NCBI GenBank assembly: GCA_947184155.2
Contig: CAMXCT020001024.1
Coordinates: 124,001-188,000 of the forward strand
Direction: 5' to 3'
DNA length: 64,000 nt
Source: Cladocopium goreaui
Lineage: Eukaryota > Sar > Dinophyceae > Suessiales > Symbiodiniaceae
This document shows positions 43,161 to 58,100 of the stretch, piece after piece (position 1 is the first letter of the stretch; every line of letters starts with the position of its first letter). The notes below the pieces were generated by a model, which saw nothing but the letters and a program-made list of their open reading frames with translations, ran no database searches and was not told the origin of the DNA. Both the position numbers and the translations under genes were made by a program.

Positions 43161-46100
43161 TTGCAACATGTTGCAACCAAGGCCAGCCAGAGAAAGCTCT
43201 TGCTGGCTCTCTTCACGCTATCCTTATTAAGGTGCACGGTCATTGGCCTTTGGCCTATTATATCTGACATGACACGGCGTGACTGTCTTTGAATGGACTG
43301 CATGCGCCCCGCATTGTCTTGGTGGAGGTCTGCATGTGGCAAATCGTTTATGACCACGGGTGGGGACAGAGTCCACAAGGCGAGAATCCATCAGTCACTG
43401 ACCGAAAACCAACAAAGCAGTACTTTTTTTGTGGCGGCAGAAACGCTTGGCTTCTCATATCAGGACGGCCTTGCAAAGGCTGGCTCCATGCGTGGCCAAG
43501 GCCCGCAGTTTTGTCAGGTCATTGAACCAGTGCCACCTGAAACAGGAAATGAGAAAATCGACTCAAGTTTGCCTTCCTATCCCAAGCGGCCAAATTCAAA
43601 ATAACGTACAGTCAGTAGTTGTTGCAGGTGAGGTAAGCTAAGAGCTTTAAGGCTCACAACAGATCCACACGCCCGTGCTAGCCTGGACACAGTCTTGGTG
43701 ACAGGTAGATCAGATCTCTTCATATTTGCTGATGGTCAGAGGCATGGGGAAAAGGGCTTGCAGTCTTGCATTCAGAAAGAGAGAAAGCGACATTGAGCAC
43801 ATTGTGCGAGCAAGTTTTCTCCTGCAGCTTGCATATTGGAGAGGCATTACGATGATCCAGTTTGCCCATCAGACTGTCTAAAATGCAGCATCCGTGGTGA
43901 GTCCCTTGCCTGTGCAGAAAGCCGTCTTCACGCAATGCAGAGCAGAACCTCAAACTTTTCTTATGTTCTTTTCTAATGCACTTGGAATGAAGAGACACAA
44001 CATGTTGAATAAGGTTGAATCTTCGAATGTGCAAACAAATTAAAGGATCGAGAAAACATCCAATCCCGAGATGCCCGAACCAGGTGCTTGCACTGCACCA
44101 ACTCAAAGTACCTCGACCCTGTGAAGTCAAGCTGCGAAGACATGTGTCCCGACGGCTACTTTCCAGGGGGAACAGGCCTGCTGGCCGCTGTGTTGTGGAT
44201 GGTGTTGCTAAGATGTAACGGAAATCATGAAGAGAGACTCTTGCTTTCCTCTCATATGTCATTTGTGTTGGAATTAATTCACACGGTTAAGCGATGAGAC
44301 ATCTTGGGTCTTGCGGGCAGAATCTGACCAACTCCGCACCCCTGGGTGCAGGTATATCAAATCGAACCTGCACTCCATGTTCAGACGACTGCGCAGTTTG
44401 CCTTTCACGTGAAGAATGTGTAGCTTGGCTTCGCAAAAGATGTTTGTTGGCCGCTGTTGTCCAGTGAAATTTGAGATGCTGACGACTGTCAGGTACAATG
44501 CGCCAGCAAGTACTTGACACCTACAGGACATCAGCCAGAAATTTGTGCCTTGAGAACTTCCACACTGTTTGGTGGAGAAATTCGAGGTTTCTGAAACATT
44601 CTGAAGCCAGCCCAAGACTTTACTCTAATTGCGTGCATGGCAGGATCTTGTGAGTCTTCCTGCCCAGCAGGGCACTACAACTACAATAAAAATGGTGCAG
44701 GTGTGGGGTCGGGGTGCTGGGTCATTTGAAGCCATTGCCTGAACCATTGGCCAGCAGATAACTGCCGGTTGCATTTCAATAGGTTCCGATGGTCAAAATT
44801 CACTGGACCCAATTATGGGACGGATGGTTAACAGTTCATACTGGGGGCGACCAAAAATGACGGGTCCGACATCGCATGTGCAGGTACCTGCAAGCCATGT
44901 CCAGCGACTTGCCAAACGTGTTCCGATTGGAACACTTGCGATGTTTGTGTGCCAGGTGCGTTGCGGGTGCGTTGGGCAGTCAGTTGAATCCTTGGGAGTC
45001 CCTGGGATCACCTCTGGAGTATACACATCGAGAGACCACAAGACAGGCAGGCAGGTCTTTGGGTTTCAGCGCACCTAAATCCACTAAAACTGGATTACTA
45101 TATATATATTACATATATATATATTACATATATATATATATATATATTACAGTACTATTGACATCTATAAACAACATTCAAGATTTTTGTTGGGCCACTC
45201 CAATTTCGGGTCCATACTGACAAGGTCTTTTGCAGTGAGATATAGGGCCAAGCGACCAGGTGCATACTTGTCGCCAAATCGGAGCTGTTCCGTGGTTTGT
45301 GATGATGGCTACTACAAGAATGACTCCGCAAAGCCGGAGCAGCTCTCAGCTTCAGAGGTCTCAACATGTTTCAGCTGTGGCATACCGTGGCTGCCCAGGA
45401 AACGGGTGGCGTTTGTGCCAAGTGTGATGATAGCTGCAGACCCTAGGCTGCATACGCCACCGGCCAGGTAATCCCGTTGTCACAATCAGGAACCACCCTA
45501 CTTAGGACTCTGAAATGAACTGATCCAATACATTTCCAATACTAAAACAAGCTTTCATTTTTCTATTTGACTTGATGGAAGGGACTACTGCACTTCATGG
45601 GCTTCCACTGACACGATCCATCTGAGGCAAGTGCATCAGTCGGGATGTGTGCTCCGAATGCCAGAAAAAAATGTATTTGTCCCAACTCGACAACATGTGT
45701 GCCTTGTCTGCAAACGCCGGAAATTTGATGACAGCCCAACTGAACAGGGTTTCCAACAAATCCGGCACCAACCTTGCCATCCTGACCATTCTCCAGGCAC
45801 CAGTACAAATGTGGGCCCCGCTCCACTTCCCAAGGTGGGCCATCCTGCGCTGATGGATTCTACAAGCAGGGGACAGCTGAAATTGGGAACACTTGTGAAG
45901 TGTCTTGACTCTTTTGACTCAGATTTGCCGTCCAGGTTTTCTTTTTCCTGGCCATTTCTCAACCTGCACATTTTTCCAAATCTGCCAAGGAATGCCCAGA
46001 CAGTTGTAGCAGGTGCACCAGCTCCACCCAATGTGACTTGGCGCGGGGTAATAAAATGGATGTGTCTGAAAAAGCTGCAAATGGCAATTTCAATGGGGGA

Positions 46101-49100
46101 AATAGTCATCAACGGTCAGACAAACCCAGCTGTCAATCTTTGGACTTCTGGGATGACATCACTTCCTTCCCTTGAGGCTCCAGATGCAAGGTCGCTTGAC
46201 TGATTTCAGTTTCGCCAGTCGAGCCATGATCATCCTTGATCCATGGAAGATCTTTTCTTTGGTCGTGCTTTGCTGCGCCAAGGACGGCTATTTCCTTACT
46301 CCAAACGCAACATGTGCTCCCTTTTGCCCAGAGGGAGACTTGGCACTGAAAGCCTTTTTGGGGTGTTGGATGGAAGAACTCTTCGTGATTATTCGAATCT
46401 TCAAAAACACTAAACACTATTGTAGTTGATCACAACCCTACTACCCTGGTGAAAGTTAAAATAGCCTAATAGCTCATAAATGTACGTACATCTATTCATC
46501 AGCCAACGCATATGGGAAAATCACAATTCGATCTTACCACATTCCCATATGATTTGTCATCATTTTGGTCACATCTCAGGTTACTACGCCAACAGCACCC
46601 TGAAGCGTTGTCAGTCTTGCCCCAAATCATGTGGAACTTGCACAGCTGGGCTGGTCTCGCCAGTTGCCCCTCAGCTACAAAGAGGACACGCCAGCAGTGT
46701 GGCTTTACAGTAGATTTGAAAATTAGTGGAACAAATCGCCTAGCACTAGGGTGGAATCCAATGCCAGACTTTGCTCACCTTTGTACTCGACCCACGTTGA
46801 TTTTCTCTTGGTTCTTGAGCCAACTGCAGGTCTGTTTGGAGTGCAGCGACTACAAATACCTTTCGCATCGAGGGGAATGTGTTAGCACGTGCCAAGAAGG
46901 ATACTACGCAGAAGGCCGGACATGTTCAGGAAAATGTTGAGCCATCCTCAGCGTAAACGACTTGATCATACCGGAAGGAGGCCCTAGATAGGTCAGTTTG
47001 TTTTTGCCATTTTATAACATTTTATAACTATATAGCCTGTACATAGCTTAACTACTGTTTTGAAATGGATATATTGAGAGTGAATGGGTTTTTATACACC
47101 GACCTAAAACTTAGGGGTCCCTTCCAGACCCCGAGGCATCTCCAGGCCCTACATTTAGCCGCAGGTTACAGTGGGCCTTTTGGCGGTCAGTGCATTCTTT
47201 GCGATCCAGCCTGTACTGCATGCAACAGCAGAACGGTGCCTTGACATATCTTGACATTACAATTACCAGTAGTACCACACAAGGCGGTGGCAGAAGTTTC
47301 AAAGATAGGACACTATAGGAGAGATTGGTTGTTGTGATGCATGGATGGCAGAGCGAACCCACTGATGGACGGAAAGGTGGTTGGAGTTGTGTTTTTTAGA
47401 GTGGTTGCAGTGGTTGGCAGTGGTCACCTCACCCACAACTGCTGGATGTAGTGTGGTGTAGTGCAGCTGTAGTTGTAGTTGTAGTGTGGTGGAGTTGTAG
47501 TTGTAGTGTAGTCTAGTCTAGTGTGGTGTGGTTTAGTGTGGTGTAGTGGAGTGTAGTGAAGTGGAGTGCAGTGTAGTGTAATGTAGTGTAGGTAATGTAA
47601 TGTAATTAGCGTAGTGGAATGTAATTAGTGTAGTGTAGTGTAGTTGTAGATGTAGTTGGAGTTGTAGCTGTAATGTAGTGTAGTGGAGTGTAGTGTAGTG
47701 TAATGGTGGTTGTAGTTGAAACTGCTACAAAACCCTCACGTTTTGCTCACTTTTGACAAGGTGCACGGTCCCTTGCGCCTGCCACACGAAAAGACATCTG
47801 AGAACGTCCAATGGTGCTCCGTACCCTTCAATTTTTTGCACTTTTGACTTCGAAATGTGCTTCGCACCACAACGGCGTGCACTTTTTCGACATCTCAACT
47901 TCCGAAAGTGCTCCGAGACTGACGTGTTTCGCACATTTTGACTTGGAAATGTGCTTCGTGCCACAAAGGCGCGCTCTCTCATCTGGCCAGGTGGCTCCGC
48001 ACCCGCCGCTTTAGCGAGCCTACTTTTCGACCCTCAGGTTTCGCGACTTTGCTACCTTTTCGCGGACCTGCGTCTTCTTTCTTCTCACTCTTTCTCTTCG
48101 CTCTTCTGCTCTTCTCTTCTCTGACTCTTTCCACCTCTGCTTTTCCACCTGTCCTTATTGTCGGAGGTTTGACTTCATAAATCAGCATATGGAACGACAG
48201 ACTATCAGGTGTGATAGGGGTATTTACTTCAGCTATCTATGGGTTTTGGTCCGGTTGATTAAGGAATGCACCAAGTGCCAGATGCTGCGTGGGTCTCAGA
48301 GACATTATGTTGGCCTTCTTTGGCAGAGTGACACCTGTGTACTTTGCGGTATTTTGTGATGCAACAAGACTCAACAAGGAGTCCCGCAGAGGTCACTTGC
48401 CATGAAGCCTCGCAATGTGTCGCCATAGTCACAATGCTGCAATGATGCTTTGTCTTATAAGGCACTACTTGGCTCCTGATTCCAGCTGCAAGAAGTTGGA
48501 ATGTCCCCGGGGATTGTATGAGCGAGGAGGTATCGATCTGAAGGTGGGGTGTTGAAACATTTGAAACCCTGTAGCAAACCTTTTGTGAGTTGACATCTTT
48601 TCAACCTGACAGGAACCTGGAGTGTGCTTGGAGTGTGCCGACAACTGTGCGGAGTGTGAGAGTTTGGAGGCTGGTGCCATTTGGTGCCTGTTGACGTCCT
48701 GGTTGTCCTTGTGGTAGGCCATTGCTACAGCATGAAAACGTGTTAGGGATACTAGAGAATCTCTGCAAAGTACCGCACAGTTTGTGATTGACCAGGCGTG
48801 CACAGTATGCAAAAACAACTACTACTTGCACCAGGGTCGCTGTTTGGAGCACGGGGCTTAGATGGATGGCTCTGGTTTCCCGAGTTTTGAGACGGTGCGG
48901 TCCAAAAGAGCCTCAGACTCAGGTCCTGCCCAACTCGTTTCTTTGGTGTCGAAGTGCAGAAAAGCAGCAATCCGGAAGGTCGCACATGCAGAAGCTGCAG
49001 GTGCGCAGCAGTTTAGGTCAGACATTCTGTATCATGCTGTCTAAGAATTGACTGGACTACTGTAGGTAGTCAAGGAAAAGAATATGCTTAGGTCTCATGG

Positions 49101-52100
49101 TCCCGGATTACTCCAGGACTAACACTGCAGAAGTGCACATGTTTTTGCCCTGCAGGTTCCACGACTATGAGTGCTCTTCGCCCAATGCGCTAGTGGAGAC
49201 TTGCATTTCTTCAGATTCTGAGACAGCCTGCATGCCCTGACAGAAAAAGAGGCCCTACTGATTTGAAACATCTGAAACTCCAAGGATCTCAACTCTGTTA
49301 CCGGTAAACGTTTTCAAGATCTCTGAAAACACTGCTGCGCTTTGCGCGTGTTTTTTTTCCTTTGAGAGCTATACACCAAGAATTTGCCAAGGGCTTTTCA
49401 ACCACCACTTTGATTGGAAACAAAAATGACCTGGTGTTCTGAGTGTTCTGAGAGCTGGAGCTAAGGAGAAGGATCCTGATAATGCCCTGACCATCATCTC
49501 TACATCCTGCCATGGGCTCAAACTCGCTTTGTGACGGATTGGGGAATTGGGGAGCTTTGTGTGGTGCAAGTTGATCACTCATAATTCTCATCCACGGATT
49601 TTTCACGACCAGGTCAAAATGACTACTTCCTGTAAGATGAGGCTTGCCATCCAAAAGAGTTTTGTCCCGTGGGCACCTATCCCAGGCAAGGCATGTCACT
49701 ACTGTTCTGGTTTCACTTTACTTTTGAAATTGTTTTGAACATAATATAACAAATTTACAACATACAACATATTATATATAATATTTGATCATATTTGGAC
49801 GGTTTTTTGGCTGCATTTCAGTCATTCCGAAAGTCTCACAGCCAGGCGCGGAGAGGAGCTGGAGACCGAGCCAGGCAACTTTGTGGGCGGAAATTGCTCG
49901 GAGTGTCCGCAGAACTGCTTGAGCTGCAGCTCACCCACCAGGCTGGATGCACGTCGATCACAGGGGTCGAACATGGATGGAACATGGGGAGAAAACAATG
50001 GACCTACCAAATTGATCCGGATTGACCGTACATGACCCTACCAATTCAAAATTGTCTGAGCCATGCATTTTTTGTGTGTTAAGAATTTTGAGCCATAGCC
50101 AAATGGGCCAAATGGATAAAAACGAGACATTCATTTATGAAATGGGAGAATTCATCCCCTTGCATGGTGTCGTTAGTTGGGATCCAGACTTCAACATTAC
50201 TTAGGAGGATACTGGAGGAGATGACAACTCTGTGCCGAGGTGTACAGCCTGCAAGAGCAGCAAATATCTCACACCTGATCTATGACCGCATTTAGAACAA
50301 ATCAACATCGGTGTCGTGTCACAATGGCAGCAACTTCAGTGACATTTCCAGCGCAAGGGATATCCAGAGCTATCCCAAGGAGATGAGCTGTGAAGAGATG
50401 TGCCCCCCGGGATTCTATGGAATTGGGACTGCCGAGACTGGACGGACATGTCAACCATGCACGGGCAATTGTGACTTGGCAAGACAGCTTGATAGCCTCT
50501 GAAGATTCTGAAGTGGAGCCAATGCACTGGTGTTTGTATGTGCTATTGCAATCCAAAGCAAAGGGCCATAGAGTATGGGGAACTTGGAGCGCAGTGGAAT
50601 GAGAGGGATGAGACTGGAATGAGAGGCGATTGAATGAGACTGGAACATGTTGAAGGACCGCTGCCTGAGGCCTGGAGTGCCAATCGCAGGATTTCTGCAC
50701 AAAGTGCACCAATGGCACGTTGCTGACCCATGCGTTCACCTGTGAAGCCCAATGCCCTGCTGGCTACTACCCAAGGACAGGGAAGAATGTGGTGAATGGG
50801 ATGGTTTTCGCAAAGGCAATCAGACCATGCTCGAAAAGGAAACAACATGAAACAACCGACAAATTTCATAATTTCACATAGCTTCTAGCGACCCACAAAA
50901 GTTTCGGAAGGGGCTTCTGAAGGGTTGTCATTTTATATCCAGGAATCCAGCTGATGGATCGCTGGATGGAAGAACCTGCCAAAAGTGCGTGGGAGATTGC
51001 CTCACATGTGAAACGCGCTTCTCCTGTACCAAGTGTAGCTTGGATGCATCGGCACGCATGGCTGCTATTTTCTGCTGCATGTTTGTTTTCGGCTTTATGG
51101 GGATGCATAGATGAAACAAGGCTACTTTAACATATTTTACCTTTGATGTGATTTTGGGTTCAGAATTGGGGAGGATTGGCGACAACGGTAAAATCCCCCT
51201 GAAGATGATCTATACTTAGTAGGTGTGGGCCCTGGGCAAGAGTTTGGGTACATGCAAGCTGGTCCAGGCAAGAACTCTGCTTACCTTACCCACAAGAAGG
51301 AGCCCAGATACCGGCATGAATTATGCTTTCTGCTTTGATGATCTTCCGGTGCCATGATTCTGCCGCAGAAATGTCCAGCTCATCCAAAAAACAACACTAG
51401 AATCACTAGAATCTGTTAGCTTTGTCAAGTGCCAGGAGTGCAAGCGAGAGTGTCCAGCATCGCACTATCCAGATGGCTCAGATGCTCCTGAAGGCTGGGT
51501 TTCCACCGATTCCATTGGTATTCCACTCAGTTTCGTCTCCACCCAGACTGTTGTAGCTGAGTTTCATGAGTTTCCATTTGCAGCTAGGTCGATACTGCAT
51601 AGAATGTCCTGGAATGTGTAGTGAGTGCAACAGCCCTCACTTCTGCACACAGTGCAAGACTCCGAGCCATGGCTTCAAAGCGTTTGCAAGAGCAGCGACA
51701 CATCAGTCTCACTTTTCTAGATTGCTGCTCTTCTTTAGGTTTGGATGTATCGTAGGTATGCTCCCATTGTGACAGAACTCAATCGTGTGTAATTACCGAT
51801 ATGGCTATGGATCAATACCTATACATACCATTTTTAGGGGGATGAACATCCATTTACCAGCTATTTTGATGTTCACCAGGGGGGATAGGGTTTTGACCCA
51901 TCCCCATATCATACAATTTTCATCAACTTTCATCATTCTACTGGAGACGCAAAGTCTGACTATGTTCGTGTCGGTTTTTCTTCCACCTCAGGACATTTCT
52001 CACCGCCCATGGCACTTGCGAACCTTCATGCCAAGAAGGTGGTGCTTGTGTCGTGACGCAGTAGGTTTGGGCCACGGGATTGTCGTTGCACCAGGCTACT

Positions 52101-55100
52101 GGCAAGAGATTGGAAGAGAAGTGCACAGCTTCTGGGGTATGAAGGCTGGTGGAGCATGACACCTGAGCTGCATAGCTTGGATGATGCTTGGATGGGTGTT
52201 GGTATGTGTTGGTCATGTTCACGATGTTCAGGTTTCATGATGTTTCATGGAGATCTCACATTTTGATACATTTTGGGCATCCACTTAGAGCATCTTAGAG
52301 CCGTATCCAGATCTTTGACTTGAACCTGATGCCCGTGCAACACCTTATTACTAGCTGCATCTAGCTGCCTTGGGTCATGGAGGTTGGAGGAGTTTGCAAG
52401 TCCTGCCCACAGAACTGCGATCGATGCGTCGGCAGTGGATGCATCGAGTCCTGCCGAGAATTTGTACGTCATTTTGCTTTGGCAATTTGAGACAATTTGT
52501 ACGTCATTTGAGACTCTTTGAGACTGCAGAGAAAGCGAAACTGAAAGATCTGAAAGTTGCTTCAATCATTACTCTTCCTGTCGATCCTCTGTTCGCCCTA
52601 TTTTGCCACCCATTTGCATCCCCGTGCTTTTCAGTGAGCCTAGGAGTGCAACAAGTTCAACTACCTATCAGCTGCCGGTCTATGTGTTGCCCGCTGCCCC
52701 GATGGCTACTTTGGAGTTGGAGTTGAAGAGCTGGGAAGAGTGCGGATCCCCATTTTGGAAGGTTTCCTTGTCAGTGTGTCAGTCCAAGTTTCTCGTACTT
52801 ACATCCTCAATGTCATACAATTTCAATGTTACATAATGTTACGATATTTATGATCATTGCATGCATCATTACTGGTATGGTCTATTATGATCTATTTGGT
52901 ACCCAGATCCATGATTTCGGGCCCAATTTTTGGACTGGTGACGTGTGCCATACTTGCGTTGTCCTGACGGGACAGCCGGTCTGATTTGCGATGGATTTGC
53001 CCGAGGTGTGCGTGCCTTGCAGCGAAACGCACGGAGACTGCCCCTTGGCTACGTTTAGAATTCACCATTCTGATGGGAGCAAGCAAAGCTTTCAGAGTGG
53101 GAGAAGAGATTTAGTGCTTGCGAAGATATTCTTGCCATGGAATTGCTTTTGATAATTCACAGTCACAGATGTGGACAGGGTTTGCCATGCCCAAGAGTCC
53201 TGCAGAGCTGTGACAACTGAGGTTTGAACAGGACTTTTGTACTCCAGTGTGGTGAAAACTTATACCTTGACCCATGGAATCTCGGCTTCATTGGACACGC
53301 TGGGATGGTCAAGGCTTAAGTCAAGGCTTTGAGCGTCGAAGCCGGATCCAAGCGGTTTGTTTGCCTCAGGAATGCGACTTGTATCCAGACTTGTCCCGCG
53401 GGATATTTCGCCTTGGATGGTGATGTCAAGCAAACTGGTGGACCAAAAATCGGTGGCACATGTGAGAGATGTTTAGGCGCGGCAGAACATTTTAGAGTTG
53501 ATGGTGAGTTGCACTAAGTTCCTGAAAGCAGCGTGACCGCAACTCCAAGAAACCCCTGGGCTCAGATGGGGTCCTGTTGGTTTTGAACATGTGTGATACT
53601 TTGTCGGGGTTGCAGCAACTTGTAACAGATGCTGCAGGTTCTTGCAAGAGTTGCAGCTCAGCTACCACCTGTCAAGTCTGCACGCATGCGATGTACCTGA
53701 ATCCTATCACTCAGAGGCTTGGATCCTTGATAATCTTGATGTTGTTGCCCTCAACTGTCTATATATTGTCTATATTTGCTATATTCCATATCGTCTTTGC
53801 TTCAAGTGGTTTGCAACTGTCCACCGGTTCACACCGGCCCGCAAGGTGCACCAATGATTGTCCAAGCGATCACTACATGGTGGGCAACAGTGACTTGGCC
53901 TGGATCAGGTGGCAATGCTGGAAATCGAAACGGAGGTGGTTGGAAATCCCATTCCCCACTTTCCCGTCTGGAAAGCTATCCCAAATTACACCGGCATAGA
54001 CCCCAGATAGAAAAGGTTGGAACTGATGGTTCCCAACGTGGGAACCAAAGGTTACCATGGCAAGGAACTGCCGGTTCCCAGACCTTGAAACTTACGGTTC
54101 CCAACCTGCAACCAGAGGTTACCATTGCAAGGAATTGCCGGTTCCCAGAAGTTAGAATTTATGTTTTCGAAGCTAAGCAACTATCATTGTAAGGAATTGC
54201 AGATTCCCAAAGTTTGAAACTCATGGTTCCAAACCTGAAAAAGCGTACGGTACCAGTGGAAGGATCTGTTGGTTCCAAAAAGTTAGAACTTATGGTTCTT
54301 AATGTTGTTTTGTTTTGTTTACTGAGCCGGTAACAGAACCTTTTGTTTTGCTTAATGGACCGGTAGCGGAATGTGTGCGTTCGGCTGCTGGGCCGGCATA
54401 AAAATGTTTTTGCACGAAAAAGGTGCATGTTAAAATGATATGAAAACAGTTTCTTTACAATTTTATGGTTTTGCTTAATGGACCGGTACCGGAATGTTTG
54501 CGTTTGGTTCATGGCAAGGAACTGCCGGTTCCCAAAGGTTGGAACTCACTGTTGCCAACGTGGGAACCACAGGTTACCATTGCAAGGAACTGCCGGTTTC
54601 CACAAGTTAGAAGTCATAGTTCCCACAATGGGAACCAGAGGTTACCATTGCAAGCAACTGCCGGTTCCCAGAGGTTGGAACTCATGCTTCCCAACCTGGG
54701 AACCATAGGTTACCATTGCAAAGAACTTCCGGTTCCTAAAGGTTGGAACTGACGGTTCCCAACGTGGGAACCAAAGGTTACCATGGCAAGGAACTGCCGG
54801 TTCCCAGACCTTGAAACTTACGGTTCCCAACCTGGGAACCAGAGGTTACCATTGCAAGGAATTGCCGGTTCCCAGAAGTTAGAATTTATGTTTTCGAAGC
54901 TAAGCGGCTATCATTGTAAGGAACTGTGGGTTCCCAAAGTTTGAAACTCATGGTTCCAAGCCTGAAAAAGTAACGTTACCAGTGGAAGGAGCTGTTGATT
55001 GCAAAAAGTTAGAACTCATGGTTCTTAATCTTAATGTTGTTTTGTTTTGTTGTTTACTGAGCCGGTAACAGAACCTTTTGTTTTGCTTAATGGACCGGTA

Positions 55101-58100
55101 GCGGAATGTTTGCGTTTGGTTCATGGCAACGAACTGCCGGTTTCCAAAGGTTGGAACTCACGGTTGCCAACGTGGAAACCACAGGTTACCATCGCAAGGA
55201 ACTGCCGGTTCCCAGAGGTTGGAACTCCTGGTTCCCAACCTGGGAACCATGGGTTACCATTGCAAGCAACTGCCGGTTACCAGAGGTTGGAACTCATGCT
55301 TCCCAACCTGGGAACCATAGGTTACCATTGCAAAGAACTTCCGGTTCCTAAAGGTTGGAACTGACGGTTCCCAACGTGGGAACCAAAGGTTACCATGGCA
55401 AGGAACTGCCGGTTCCCAGACCTTGAAACTTACGGTTCCCAACCTGGGAACCAGAGGTTACCATTGCAAGGAATTGCCGGTTCCCAGAAGTTAGAATTTA
55501 TGTTTTCGAAGCTAAGCAACTATCACTGTAAGGAATTGCCGGTTGCGAAAGCTTGAAACTCATGGTTCCATGCCGGTTGCCAGAAATTAGAATTGATGTT
55601 TTCGAAGCTAAGCGGCTTTCATTGTAAGGAACTGCGGGTATCCAAAGCTTGAAACTCATGGTTCCAAGCCTGAAAAAGTAACGTTACCAGTGGAAGGACC
55701 TGTTGATTGCAAAAAGTTAGAACTCATGGTTCTTAATGTTGTTTTGTTTTGTTTACTGAGCCGGTAACAGAACCTTTTGTTTTGCTTAATGGACCGGTAG
55801 CGGAATGTTTGCGTTCGGCTGCTGGGCCGGCATAAAAATGTTTTTGCACGAAAAAGGTGCATGTTAAAATGATATGAAAACAGTTTCTTTATAACTTTAT
55901 GGTTTTGCCTAATGGACCGGTAAAGAACGCTTTGTTTTGCTTAATGGACCGGTACCGGAATGTTTGCGTTTGGTTCATGGCAAGGAACTGCCGGTTCCCA
56001 AAGGTTGGAACTCACTGTTGCCAACGTGGCAACCATAGGTTACCATTGCAAAGAACTTCCAGTTCCTAAAGGTTGGAACTGATGGTTCCCAACGTGGGAA
56101 CCAAAGCACAGCACGCTGCACAGCACTCTGCACAGCACCCTGCACAGCACCCTGCACAGCACCCTGCACAGCACCTTTCACAGCACCCTTCACAGCACCC
56201 TGCACAGCACCTTTGCCAGACTTCGCCACCGCAGTCTGGACAGCACCCTGCACAGCACCCTGCACAGCACCTTTGCCAGACTTCGCCACCGCAGTCTGGA
56301 CAGCACCCTGCACAGCACCCTGCACAGCACCTTTGCCAGACTTCGCCACCGCAGTCTGGACAGCACCATGCACAGCACCCTGCACAGCACCTTTGCCAGA
56401 CTTCGCCACCGCAGTCTGGACAGCACCCTGCACAGCACCCTGCACAGCACCTTTGCCAGACTTCGCCACCGCACTCTGGAGTACAGCACCCTGCACAGCA
56501 CCCTGCACACCGCACCCTGCACAGCACCCTGCACAGCACCTTTTTGCCAGACTTCGCCACCGCAGTCCGGACAGCACCTGCACAGCACCTTGCACAGCAC
56601 CCTGCACAGCACCTTTGCAAGACTTCGCCACCGCAGTCTGGACAGCACCCTGCACAGCACCCTGCACAGCACCCCGCACAGCACCCTGCAAAACCTGCAC
56701 AGCACCTTTGCCAGACTTCGCCCCCGCACTCTGGACAACACCCTGCAGCACCCTGCACAGCACATTGCCGGACTTCACCGCAGTCTGGCACCCTGCACAG
56801 CACCCTGCACAGCACCCTGCACAGCACCCACCCTGCACAGCACCCTGCACAGCACCCTTTGCCAGACTTCGCCACCGCAGTCTGGACAGCACCCTGCACA
56901 GCACAGCACCCTGCACAGCACCCTGCACAGCACCCTGCACAGCACCCTGCACAGCACCTTTGCCAGACTTTGCCACCGCAGTCTGGACAGCACCCTGCAC
57001 AGCACCCTGCACAGCACCCTGCCACAGCACCCTGCACAGCCACCCTGCACAGCACCCTGCACAGCACCTTTGCCAGACTTCGCCACCGCACTCTGGACAA
57101 CACCCTGCAGAGCACCCTGCACAGCACCCTGCACAGCACCTTTGCCAGACTTTGCCACCGCAGTCTGGACAGCACCCTGCACAGCACCCTGCACAGCACC
57201 CTGCACAGCACCCTGCACAGCACCTTTGCCAGACTTCGCCACCGCAGTCTGGACAGCACCCTGCACAGCACCCTGCACAGCACCCTGCACAGCACCTGCA
57301 CAGCACCTTTGCCAGACTTCGCCACCGCAGTTTGGAGAGCACCCTGCACAGCACCCTGCACAGCACCCTGCACAGCACCTTTGCCAGACTTCGCCACCGC
57401 AGTCTGGACAACACCCTGCACAGCACCCTGCACAGCACCTTTGCCAGACTTCGCCACCGCAGTCTGGACAGCACCCTGCACAGCACCCTGCACAGCACCC
57501 TGCACAGCACCCTGCACAGCACCTTTGCCAGACTTCGCCACCGCAGTCTGGACAACACACACACCCTGCACACCTGCACAGCACCTTTGCCAGACTTCGC
57601 CACCGCAGTCTGGACAGCACCCTGCACAGCACCTTTGCCAGACTTCGCCACCGCAGCTGGACAGCACCCTGCACAGCACCCTGCACAGCACCCTGCACAG
57701 CACCTTTGCCAGACTTCGCCACCGCACTCTGGACAGCACTCTGCACAGCACCCTGCACAGGACCTTTGCCAGACTCCTCGCCACCGCACTAGTACAGAGC
57801 CCTGCACAGCACCCTGCACAGCACCCTGCGCAGCACCCTGCTCAAAAGTTCGCCACCGAAGACCCCACCTTTGAGAAGTAAGAACCCCTATAGCTTGCCA
57901 GCTATCTGGGGAAAAACATAAAAAACAATAACATCAAGTAAACTAAGATTAACGAAGTAACGAAGTATAGATCCAGATCACTTCCCCGCGAAGTACTCGT
58001 ACGTGTTGGCCGCCGTGCAGCGTCCTGTTTCTCGCACGAGGGCCCTTGCAGCCAAGGTACAGATGGTCGGACCTGCATGCCCTGCCCTCCTACAGCGGCA

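Noticed and set aside
46810-46832. Second spliced-leader-like string (TTGGCTCAAG on the minus strand)
   Set aside because: Only ten bases match and the upstream part does not resemble the leader.
55975-57881. Open frames of 470-614 codons on both strands
   Set aside because: They exist because the 12-bp/60-bp array lacks stops in most frames; products are QHPAQHPAQ- or AGCCAGCC-type repeats and shift frame whenever a unit has an indel.
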